DNA of 28,569 nt from an uncultured Desulfomonile sp. (lineage in GTDB: Bacteria > Desulfobacterota > Desulfomonilia > Desulfomonilales > Desulfomonilaceae): the NCBI GenBank assembly GCA_937915285.1, contig CALDNG010000310.1, positions 1 through 28,569 of the forward strand, read 5' to 3'. The position numbers were made by a program, and so were the translations under genes. Under the pieces are notes generated by a model. The model was not told where the DNA came from and made no database searches. It saw nothing but the letters and a program-made list of their open reading frames with translations. Of the stretch, positions 22,952 through 28,569 are shown piece after piece. Numbering within the stretch: the first letter of the stretch is position 1; each line of letters opens with the position of its first letter.

Positions 22952-23734
22952 CTATTTCTTGTCTTTCTTTTTGGCTCCGGCATCCACTGGAGCAGGGGCT
23001 GGTTTAACCGCTTCCACCGGCTTCATTTCTGCAAGCGCCTTGGCTCTGGCTTCAGCCATCATCTTGGCTTTCATCTCGGCATCGGCTTTCGCCTTTTGTT
23101 CGGCAGCCTGCTTGGCTTTCTTGCCGGCCGGAGATAACGTGGCCCAAGCATTTCTGGCTCCTACCAGATCATCTGCGTTGACTCGCCTCATAGCGCTGAC
23201 CTCTGTCCCAAGGACAGATACGAACTTCTTGCGGTCAGCCTTTTCGGCTTTGGACTTCTTGGCGTGTTCCACCTTGAAGCCATCCATCATCACAGCAGTC
23301 TCTTTCGCTTTTGCTGTCACAAACTTTACGACGTCCTTAACGAATGCCGTATTCTCTTTCTTGGTCTTGACAGCCATTTCTGCACGATCTTTATGATAGC
23401 CGGTCAGCATACTGGATATGTTGTTCGCAATATTTGATACGAACTCCACATTTGCTTTCTTGGTTCTCTCGGCCATTTGGGCATGGGCCTTGTCAAACGA
23501 CTTGAGCATACCCACCACTTCAGCGTCTAGGTTGGTGACGAACTTGACTCTCTCAGCCTTCGTCCTCTTGGCCATATCGGCATTGGCTTTTCGAAAGCCA
23601 GTTCGCATCGTGGCGACCTCTGACTTCATCTCATCGGTCTCACGATCCAACTGATCGGAAAATACCTGGCGAGAATCCCGTAAGGCGACTATCTCGTCGC
23701 AAAGTCTGGTTATGTCGTCGGTCAGATTGCCCAT
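22952..23734 (-). CDS. GvpC-like repeat protein (33-residue repeats)
   Basis: The product is 260 residues from ATG 23734, fixed by the perfect AAGGAGG 5 bases upstream (a TTG at 23776 is inferior). Residues about 39-71, 72-104 and 105-137 are three 33-residue repeats sharing the pattern M..xF.KA.AxMAxRTKxxxxxFV; a degenerate fourth follows at about 144-177. The periodicity is that of cyanobacterial GvpC, the outer strengthening protein. The C-terminus is Ala/Lys-rich (KAKADAEMKAKMMAEARAKALAEMKP) and Pro-rich (PAPAPVD), ending in poly-Lys. It sits right after gvpA, as gvpC does in cyanobacteria. Sequence identity to true GvpC is not tested; convergent coiled coil is the alternative. Confidence 0.7.
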   Translation of the reverse strand: MGNLTDDITRLCDEIVALRDSRQVFSDQLDRETDEMKSEVATMRTGFRKANADMAKRTKAERVKFVTNLDAEVVGMLKSFDKAHAQMAERTKKANVEFVSNIANNISSMLTGYHKDRAEMAVKTKKENTAFVKDVVKFVTAKAKETAVMMDGFKVEHAKKSKAEKADRKKFVSVLGTEVSAMRRVNADDLVGARNAWATLSPAGKKAKQAAEQKAKADAEMKAKMMAEARAKALAEMKPVEAVKPAPAPVDAGAKKKDKK

Positions 23735-23819
23735 TAGTCCTCCTTCTCTAAAGCGCCCGACACCTTGGACGATCAAGCTGTCAACACTAATCGCCGTTCT
23801 ACAATCGGGCTAACCTGAT

Positions 23820-23872
23820 GGACTCGGAGCTTCGGGGGCTGCATTTGGCCGCCCCCGGCGCATTAGGAGTCC
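23820..23872 (-). repeat. Hairpin after gvpA, likely mRNA processing or attenuation element
   Basis: CGGGGGC (23833-23839) pairs with GCCCCCG (23851-23857), inside an outer GGACTC (23820-23825) / GAGTCC (23867-23872). The structure lies directly between gvpA and the GvpC-like gene. No T-tract follows on the - strand, so partial read-through or a stabilised gvpA message is more likely than full termination. Confidence 0.5.
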
Positions 23873-23887
23873 CAAGAGGCTTTAGCC

Positions 23888-24106
23888 TTATGCAGGAGCG
23901 GCGGCGCTGGCAGTGAGACCGATGGCTTCGGCATATTTCAGATAGGTCTCAACCGATGCGATCACAACTCTTGCCTCGACTGAGAGCAGTTCGATACCAA
24001 CCAATGAGACCTTCGCCCAAGCGTCGATCACAATACCTTTGTCCAAGATCCTGTCGACAACCTCTGCGAGGCTGGATGAATCTGTTGATTTCGCTATCTT
24101 GGCCAT
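23888..24106 (-). CDS. gvpA: Major gas vesicle shell protein GvpA
   Basis: The 72-residue product is a textbook GvpA. It has the helix [21 protein letters not shown], the beta hairpin [23 protein letters not shown], a second helix [11 protein letters not shown] and an Ala/Pro tail. It polymerises into the gas-permeable, water-excluding rib of the vesicle and so determines buoyancy. GGAGGGTGAA precedes the ATG. A sigma-54 type promoter lies about 70-85 bases upstream and a hairpin follows the stop, the usual arrangement giving much more gvpA than assembly-factor mRNA. The gene is the first of its transcript. Confidence 0.97.
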   Translation of the reverse strand: MAKIAKSTDSSSLAEVVDRILDKGIVIDAWAKVSLVGIELLSVEARVVIASVETYLKYAEAIGLTASAAAPA

Positions 24107-24453
24107 TTCACCCTCCAGTGATTTTTTTATGGGGCCTTATGAGGCTTTTTGATGTTTGGCATGCCGCCCATAGTCATTGCCAGTTCCATGCCACAACCCA
24201 CCGAAGGCGAAAATCAACTCAAAAGACTTTTCATTTTCTGGCAAAAGCTATAACCAAAAAACACGAATAATATAATCCTGTCTATTTTCGTTTAGTTACC
24301 AGCGCCAAACACCGTTTCCTGCATGACACCCGGATGCCGGTGGCATTGCCTGTTGCCCGATGTTTGAATGATTTATGTGGCGTGATGGGGAGATGTATTG
24401 ATTCGTGGAACGTAATCTATGGAATCATTTCCATACTTATAAGAGACAGAGCA
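24107..24453 (-). other. Promoter region of gvpA
   Basis: 347 bases between the response regulator stop and gvpA. It holds the sigma-54 promoter at 24178-24193 and an inverted repeat ATGCC GGT GGCAT (24334-24346) about 145 bases upstream of it, which could bind an enhancer protein. A palindrome TATGGA ATCATT TCCATA (24418-24435) is also present. No coding frame is convincing. Confidence 0.6.
24178..24193 (-). promoter_or_regulatory. Sigma-54 (-24/-12) promoter of gvpA
   Basis: On the - strand TGGCATGGAACTGGCA has GG at -24 and GC at -12 with exact 10-base separation. It matches the TGGCAYG-N4-TTGCW consensus at all but one or two positions. The predicted start lies near 24167, leaving a leader of about 60 bases. 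This implies control by RpoN and an enhancer-binding ATPase that is not in the window. Confidence 0.7.
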
Positions 24454-24861
24454 TCAGTTGCTGATCTGGGAATTGGGGTGGGGGTGACTACGCGCCGATT
24501 CGACGAGCGACAGCAGTTCAATGTGGTCAAATGGCTTGGCCACGAAGTTTGAAATGAGGCCGGACGCAACGGCTTTCTTCATGTGATCGTCGTCCCTATA
24601 ATAGTAGCCCGATATCATTATGATGGATATATCCGGGTTTTTCTCCTTGATCATTCCCGCCAGTTCGAGCCCTTCCATGTCTGGAAGTTTGGCGTCGAGC
24701 AGCGCGACATCAAATTTTTCCCGATTCATTAAGGAGAGCGCTTCTGACGCGCTATCTGCCTTGCGAACTATGTGTCCGTGCTTTAGGAGAACATTTTCGA
24801 GAGCCCAAAGCATATCTGGCTCGTCGTCTATTATGATTATGAGTTCAGGTTGAATCGGCAT
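24454..24861 (-). CDS. Receiver-only response regulator
   Basis: The 135-residue product is a single receiver domain of CheY type. It has the acidic pair IIDDEPD (Asp12/13), phospho-accepting Asp56 in LLDAKLPDMEG, Ser84 in MISGYYYRDDD and Lys109 in FVAKPFD. The tail after the last helix is short, with no DNA-binding or other output, so it must act by protein contact or as a phospho-relay step. It follows the kinase gene by 15 bases and almost certainly is its partner. The operon position, directly upstream of gvpA, suggests control of vesicle production. The unusual YYYRDDD in the loop after strand 4 could be functional. Confidence 0.9.
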   Translation of the reverse strand: MPIQPELIIIIDDEPDMLWALENVLLKHGHIVRKADSASEALSLMNREKFDVALLDAKLPDMEGLELAGMIKEKNPDISIIMISGYYYRDDDHMKKAVASGLISNFVAKPFDHIELLSLVESARSHPHPNSQISN

Positions 24862-24876
24862 TTCTTTAAACCATGT

Positions 24877-26391
24877 CTAAAACACAGGCAACCTTACGGT
24901 AAATGTTGAACCCTGTCCTTCAGAACTTGTGACTTCAATTTTACCTAAATGTTGTTTTACCACAATGGTGTGACAGATGGACAGTCCTAATCCTGTGCCT
25001 TTTCCGACAGGAGGTAAGGTGTAGAAGGGATCAAATATTTTTTCTAGGTTTTCTCTGGCTATGCCTAGGCCTGAATCCACGATCCTGACAATCACTTCAG
25101 AGTCGGATTTATCAACCTGAACGTTGAGGACCCCTCCTTCGGGCATTGAATTGATTCCGTTCAGGAAGAGATTCAGCAGGGCCTGCTGAAGAAGGTTGGC
25201 GTGCCCAAGAACCCAGGCCTTGTCAATGGAAAAATCCAGAGAGATGGAGACCTTCTGTATTTTTGCCTGGTTAATCACCAGTTTGATGGTGTCATGAATA
25301 ACGGGGATTAGATCGAGATGGGTGAGATCGGTGGTGGATGAGGGTCTGGCAAATCGCAATAGGTCCTGGATGATTGTAGAAGCCTTTTCTATTCCTGACA
25401 AAATCTTTTGGACACAAACCGTCTGGAATTCACGCGATAAATCTTCTTCCATAAGGAATTGGGCAGCAGAGTAACTTACTGCGAGCGGGTTCCGTATCTC
25501 GTGGGCTATACCCCCGGCCATGACTCCCAGCGCCGCCAGTTTCTGGGATTTGAGGAGTTGCATTTCAAGTTCCCGACGCTCTCGTAAGTCTCTTCCAATG
25601 GCGACTATTCCCATTGTTTCGCCGGTTTCATCTTGCATGCCGGAAAAGATCCATCCGATGGGAAGCCTCTGATTGTTCTTCGTTCTGATGTCCCACTCTC
25701 CGGTTTCCGAATTACCGCCAACCCTGACTTTCCTGAAAACCTGGACCAGTTCCGAACGATTTTCTTTTGGGACCCAGTCAAAAAACTGTGTACCGTGAAC
25801 TTCATGTGATCTGAACCCAGTAATTTTCTCCGCAGCAGTGTTCCACGTCAATATCACTCCGGACGGGTCCGTTGAGAGAACAATGTCCGCTGCGCTCTCT
25901 ACAACTCCCGCATAACGACGCTGGGCCCTCAAAACCTCGTCACTCAAACGTATCTGCTCAGTAACATCGTCCATGAGCAGCATCACATGTTCAACCTGAT
26001 TGTTCCACACAAAGGGCAGGATACTGTAATAATAAATCCTGAGAGGAACTCCAGGAGCGCGATAGGTCATGCGGCCACCACGAATGGCCTGATTGTACTT
26101 GAATGTCTGTCGGACTTTTCCGGTGATATCCATGTTCTCGATCAAGGGTTCCGACAAAAGCTCTTCCAGCTTCTTTCCAATTGCGTCACTGCGGGATTTG
26201 CGATTTTTCGAGAGGAAGTTTTTGTTTGCGGCTACTATTCTGGTCTCATCATCAATGAGGAGCAACGAAGATGGGATAGCCTCAAGAAGCATCTCAAAAA
26301 GCTTTTCGTATCGTTCTGCGCCCTCATGCGCCGCTAATTCGGATTTAAACTCCCCGGATTGCATTTTCTCAAGAAGATCTAGTGGCGACAT
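24877..26391 (-). CDS. Soluble two-PAS sensor histidine kinase in the gas vesicle locus
   Basis: The 504-residue product has no membrane segment. Domains: PAS 1 (about 30-145, LLEAIPSSLLLIDDE), PAS 2 (about 160-270, AADIVLSTDPSGVILTWN), HisKA with [17 protein letters not shown] (His297), then HATPase with N-box ALLNLFLNGINSM, G1 DSGLGIAREN, F-box FDPFYTLPPVGKG and G2 GTGLGLSICHT. All ATP-binding boxes are intact. The soluble, two-PAS plan fits sensing of a cytosolic signal such as redox state or a small molecule. It is part of the gas vesicle transcription unit, between the GvpL/F pair and the receiver protein, so it likely signals for flotation. The GGAAGAAG before the ATG supports the start. 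Confidence 0.9.
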   Translation of the reverse strand: MSPLDLLEKMQSGEFKSELAAHEGAERYEKLFEMLLEAIPSSLLLIDDETRIVAANKNFLSKNRKSRSDAIGKKLEELLSEPLIENMDITGKVRQTFKYNQAIRGGRMTYRAPGVPLRIYYYSILPFVWNNQVEHVMLLMDDVTEQIRLSDEVLRAQRRYAGVVESAADIVLSTDPSGVILTWNTAAEKITGFRSHEVHGTQFFDWVPKENRSELVQVFRKVRVGGNSETGEWDIRTKNNQRLPIGWIFSGMQDETGETMGIVAIGRDLRERRELEMQLLKSQKLAALGVMAGGIAHEIRNPLAVSYSAAQFLMEEDLSREFQTVCVQKILSGIEKASTIIQDLLRFARPSSTTDLTHLDLIPVIHDTIKLVINQAKIQKVSISLDFSIDKAWVLGHANLLQQALLNLFLNGINSMPEGGVLNVQVDKSDSEVIVRIVDSGLGIARENLEKIFDPFYTLPPVGKGTGLGLSICHTIVVKQHLGKIEVTSSEGQGSTFTVRLPVF

Positions 26392-26447
26392 TGTGACTTC
26401 TTCCGTGTGGGTAAACCAGGACTCAGGGGATGATTACCATGGAATGG

Positions 26448-27167
26448 TCATACAAAATTGTATGGCGCCCATGGACCACTTATCAGAACCCGTCCACCGA
26501 GAATGGATTTGTTCTCTTCAGTCACTGTCCTGAAACGATCTACGGATTCTCTTTCAACCAGAAAGTAAATGGAGATAAGAATTTCATTTTCGCGAGAACC
26601 AGAACCGGCCTTGGGGGAGGACTCGACCTTCAAATCGACATACAAACCTTCAAGAACTTTTTTGGCTGCTTCAATACTTTCCTGGCATCTTGAGTCTGTG
26701 GCCATCTGCTGGCCGTAGATCTTTCTTCGTTTGAACAAATATGACATGCCAGGATTTTCAGTGTTCACATCATGATCGGGTGTCCCTTCTACGACTGAGT
26801 TCACAATCGGGATTTTGTCCAGGATTAATCTCATTCCCATTTCCGTTTTACCGTTCAGTCGTCTTAATGTGCTTTCATAATCCGTGCCACGCTGCTCAAG
26901 ATGCCGCCTGACTTCAGCTTCGTCTCTCAAAATAGTCTTGAACCTGAAGGGAATGACTGTGCCGAGTTTAAAGCAATAATCTATGATGTCATGGTAAACC
27001 ATGAGGGTCTGGATATCGAGTGAGCTTATTGCCGGATCAAAAGGAGAAACCGCAACTGCAATATCCCCATGTGACACCAGTTTCGTGTTTTGATCCTGAA
27101 CACCCTTTTTTCCAATGAAACTTTTTGCTGCACCGGCAGACAGCACACAGTACATCAAAAGTTTCAT
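26448..27167 (-). CDS. GvpL/GvpF family gas vesicle protein (copy 2)
   Basis: The 239-residue product starts MKLLMYCVLSAG at an ATG that overlaps the previous stop by 4 bases (ATGA), so it is translationally coupled; an upstream frame to 27215 lies inside the previous gene. The GvpL/F plan is clear: YHDIIDYCFKLGTVIPFRFKTIL in the N-terminal domain, EMGMRLILDK, a helical middle with Lys/Arg (FKRRKIYGQQM), and the C-terminal ISGPWAPYNFV, at which the protein ends. It lacks the tail after GPWAPxxF seen in the other copies. It probably joins GvpA assembly factors. F or L cannot be told by eye. Confidence 0.88.
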   Translation of the reverse strand: MKLLMYCVLSAGAAKSFIGKKGVQDQNTKLVSHGDIAVAVSPFDPAISSLDIQTLMVYHDIIDYCFKLGTVIPFRFKTILRDEAEVRRHLEQRGTDYESTLRRLNGKTEMGMRLILDKIPIVNSVVEGTPDHDVNTENPGMSYLFKRRKIYGQQMATDSRCQESIEAAKKVLEGLYVDLKVESSPKAGSGSRENEILISIYFLVERESVDRFRTVTEENKSILGGRVLISGPWAPYNFV

Positions 27168-27982
27168 GTTTCTGTTTCCAGTTCGAGTGCTGGAGCGAAA
27201 CTGTAAGGCGCCCATGGGCCGGACAATTTCAGTTGAAGACCATCACGGGCTGGATCAAGATTGGCCGAATGGACTACCCTTTCCAATTCATCCAGACGCT
27301 TGCTGCTTATAAGAATTGCCCAATTGGCTACAAGCTCCGAATCACTTTCGTCAAAAACGTTTTTTGTGGTTTTGCGCAGTTGAAGTCTTTCGGCAATCAT
27401 CTCTAGATCCGAAGCTGTCGTTTTTATACGATCATTTATCCAGGCCGATATTTCCTTATCAACTTCAGCCTGAATCTGCTTTTCCCTGAAGTATCTAACG
27501 CCAGGAGACAATTTTGACAATTCGGCTTCAACCGATTCAATCCGTTTTTGAAATAGAACTGATTTAAGTCTGTTTCGGTCTAGGTAGGCCTTTATGGACC
27601 ACTCTTCCATGTCCTTGATCCACTCGAGGAAGCTTGATATGAGGCCCTGACGTAATTCAGCCAGGCGGATCAATTTATCAGCCGATGAGAACAAAGTCCC
27701 GAAACTGGCTGGCAGTATTGGAGAAAGTTGGCACATTTCCTGAACAATCCGGCCATGGCGCAATGCCCGTGGGGTGACCCATTCAACGTTGTTGAGTCTT
27801 TCCTCAGCGTCCGGGCCTGTGAAATCCTCCATACAAACCTTGGACACTATCATTGCGATGTCTTTGAATGAAATTTTTAACAGTCGCCGGTCCTCGGTCA
27901 AACCCGAACCCAGTGATTGTTCGTCGATAAGATCGTCCCTGGCAAAACAGAATAGATAGTAAGCGTCAGACAATGTGTTCAC
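27164..27982 (-). CDS. GvpL/GvpF family gas vesicle protein (copy 1)
   Basis: The product is up to 272 residues. The GvpL/F pattern is more diverged here: AYYLFCFARDDL, the helix RALRHGRIVQEMCQLSPILPASFGTLF, a long Arg/Lys/Glu-rich helical middle (EMIAERLQLRKTTK), and C-terminal LSGPWAPYSFAPALELETET. The start is non-ATG: GTG 27982, or TTG 27973 with AGGTG 6 bases upstream. It follows a strong terminator after the AAA gene, so it opens the gas vesicle transcript. Its coupled partner starts within its stop. The two copies may form a heteromer with the third. Confidence 0.85.
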   Translation of the reverse strand: MNTLSDAYYLFCFARDDLIDEQSLGSGLTEDRRLLKISFKDIAMIVSKVCMEDFTGPDAEERLNNVEWVTPRALRHGRIVQEMCQLSPILPASFGTLFSSADKLIRLAELRQGLISSFLEWIKDMEEWSIKAYLDRNRLKSVLFQKRIESVEAELSKLSPGVRYFREKQIQAEVDKEISAWINDRIKTTASDLEMIAERLQLRKTTKNVFDESDSELVANWAILISSKRLDELERVVHSANLDPARDGLQLKLSGPWAPYSFAPALELETET

Positions 27983-28028
27983 CTGCCCAAGATTCGATGT
28001 CTGTTTATAGAATCACTAAAAAGTAAAA
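27983..28028 (-). promoter_or_regulatory. Presumed promoter region of the first gvpL/F gene
   Basis: Because a strong terminator sits directly upstream, a promoter for the kinase-containing operon must lie in this short stretch or within the terminator flank. The - strand reads TTGAGA ... TATAAA about 20 bases apart, which is too wide for a good sigma-70 pair, and no -24/-12 motif is visible. Confidence 0.3.
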
Positions 28029-28069
28029 CTCTCAAACAAAAAAGGATGGCCGGAGAGTTCGGCCATCCT
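28029..28069 (-). terminator. Strong rho-independent terminator of the AAA ATPase gene
   Basis: On the - strand a 10-bp GC-rich stem (28060-28069 with 28043-28052) and a 7-base loop are followed by TTTTTTGTTT. It closes the AAA gene 20 bases after its stop and isolates it from the gas vesicle genes. Confidence 0.9.
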
Positions 28070-28089
28070 GGATGGGTACGGGAAATCCT

Positions 28090-28569
28090 TTATTCACTTA
28101 CTTCTTCAAGGGTTTTGGTAAGATCGTCCTTGGTGATTCTTACGCTCGTCTTCGCCTCCGGGTCTTTCTTGATGGCGTCCACAGCTCTTCTAACGGCCTT
28201 GAGGGCGGCTTTCTGGCATATTCCAGCAATGTCGGCGCCTCCAAATCCTTCCGTCTGGGAGGCGAGCCATTCTGGTTTAATGCCCTTATCCAGAGGCTTG
28301 TTGCGCAAATGAACCGAAAAGATGTCAATCCTGTCCTGTTCAGTAGGCACAGGAATCTCAAATATTTCGTCAAAACGACCGGCCCTCAGGATCGCAGGAT
28401 CAAGCATGTCCAGGCGATTGGTGGCTCCCAGAACAAGGACACCTTTGAGTTCTTCAATTCCGTCCATCTCGGCCAGAAATTGGCTCAAGACTCTTTCCGC
28501 AACATGGGAATCACCCGATGTCCCACCACGTGCAGGAACCAGAGCGTCAATTTCATCAAAAAACATTAT
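28090..28569 (-). CDS. CDC48/FtsH-type AAA ATPase, C-terminal part (partial, runs off right edge)
   Basis: The 5' end lies beyond the window: the frame stays open through the last codon, so Met at 28566 is an internal residue before FFDEIDALVPARG, the Walker B/SRH start. It continues with the second region of homology GATNRLDMLDPAILRAGRFDEIFEIPVP (Asn of sensor 1, Arg fingers). The C-terminal lid GFGGADIAGICQKAALKAVRRAV (sensor 2-like GAD) and a short acidic tail end the protein. This fits the D2 domain of bacterial CDC48-like proteins better than FtsH, as no protease HEAGH follows. It would unfold proteins using ATP. It is immediately upstream of the gas vesicle genes, but ends in its own terminator, so a functional link is uncertain. 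Confidence 0.82.
   Translation of the reverse strand: MMFFDEIDALVPARGGTSGDSHVAERVLSQFLAEMDGIEELKGVLVLGATNRLDMLDPAILRAGRFDEIFEIPVPTEQDRIDIFSVHLRNKPLDKGIKPEWLASQTEGFGGADIAGICQKAALKAVRRAVDAIKKDPEAKTSVRITKDDLTKTLEEVSE

Noticed and set aside
22886..23396. Two long + strand frames opposite the GvpC-like gene
   Set aside because: They are shadows created by the repetitive codon pattern of the - strand repeat protein; Ala/Phe/Leu-rich translations with no family features.
22952..23734. CRISPR-like or tandem DNA repeat
   Set aside because: The repetition is at the protein level with 33-residue period and degenerate DNA; no short identical DNA repeats with unique spacers are present anywhere in the window.
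24334..24361. Possible + strand sigma-54 promoter (TGGCATTGCCTGTTGC)
   Set aside because: The distance between GG and GC is one base too long and no + strand gene follows; the - strand site at 24178-24193 has exact spacing.

Overview
This window looks like a chromosomal segment of an anaerobic, selenocysteine-using Desulfobacterota (deltaproteobacterial) organism, probably near the Desulfomonile/Syntrophales type. This is inference from gene style: PAS-rich histidine kinases, large acyl-CoA dehydrogenases, DUF362 and RdgC-type proteins, a selenocysteine peroxiredoxin and a sigma-54 promoter. No rRNA or marker gene in the window fixes the taxonomy.

Left part (1-9510): the 3' end of an FAD-dependent oxidoreductase and a metal-dependent amidohydrolase on the + strand. 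A DUF1499 lipoprotein/secreted protein and an MscS-type channel follow on the - strand. Next come a membrane PAS histidine kinase and a REC-PAS-kinase hybrid translationally coupled to it, an alpha/beta hydrolase, and an RdgC-like protein split into two consecutive ORFs in the same frame.

Middle (9510-18131): a tRNA-Asn(GTT) with promoter. Then an exported 2-Cys peroxiredoxin whose peroxidatic cysteine is an in-frame TGA followed by a bSECIS-like hairpin, so almost certainly a selenoprotein, and a strong terminator. A lipid/acyl-CoA block follows: DmdC-type acyl-CoA dehydrogenase, DUF362 protein, AMP-forming acyl-CoA ligase. The region ends with a structured non-coding stretch and a membrane-anchored SGNH-like protein.

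Right part (18259-28566, all - strand): a gas vesicle locus. In the direction of transcription: a CDC48/FtsH-type AAA ATPase (partial, closed by a strong terminator), two coupled GvpL/F proteins, a PAS histidine kinase with a receiver-only response regulator, a well-formed -24/-12 (sigma-54) promoter, GvpA, a GvpC-like protein with 33-residue repeats, a six-motif CxxCxGxG zinc protein, GvpN, three small uncharacterised proteins, a third GvpF/L, GvpG, a GvpS-like shell protein, GvpK and GvpJ. The N-F-G-S-K-J tail resembles the gene order of the Bacillus megaterium cluster. The nested two-component system and the sigma-54 promoter suggest flotation is switched by an environmental signal, and the repeat protein, zinc protein and small ORFs are lineage-specific additions worth study.
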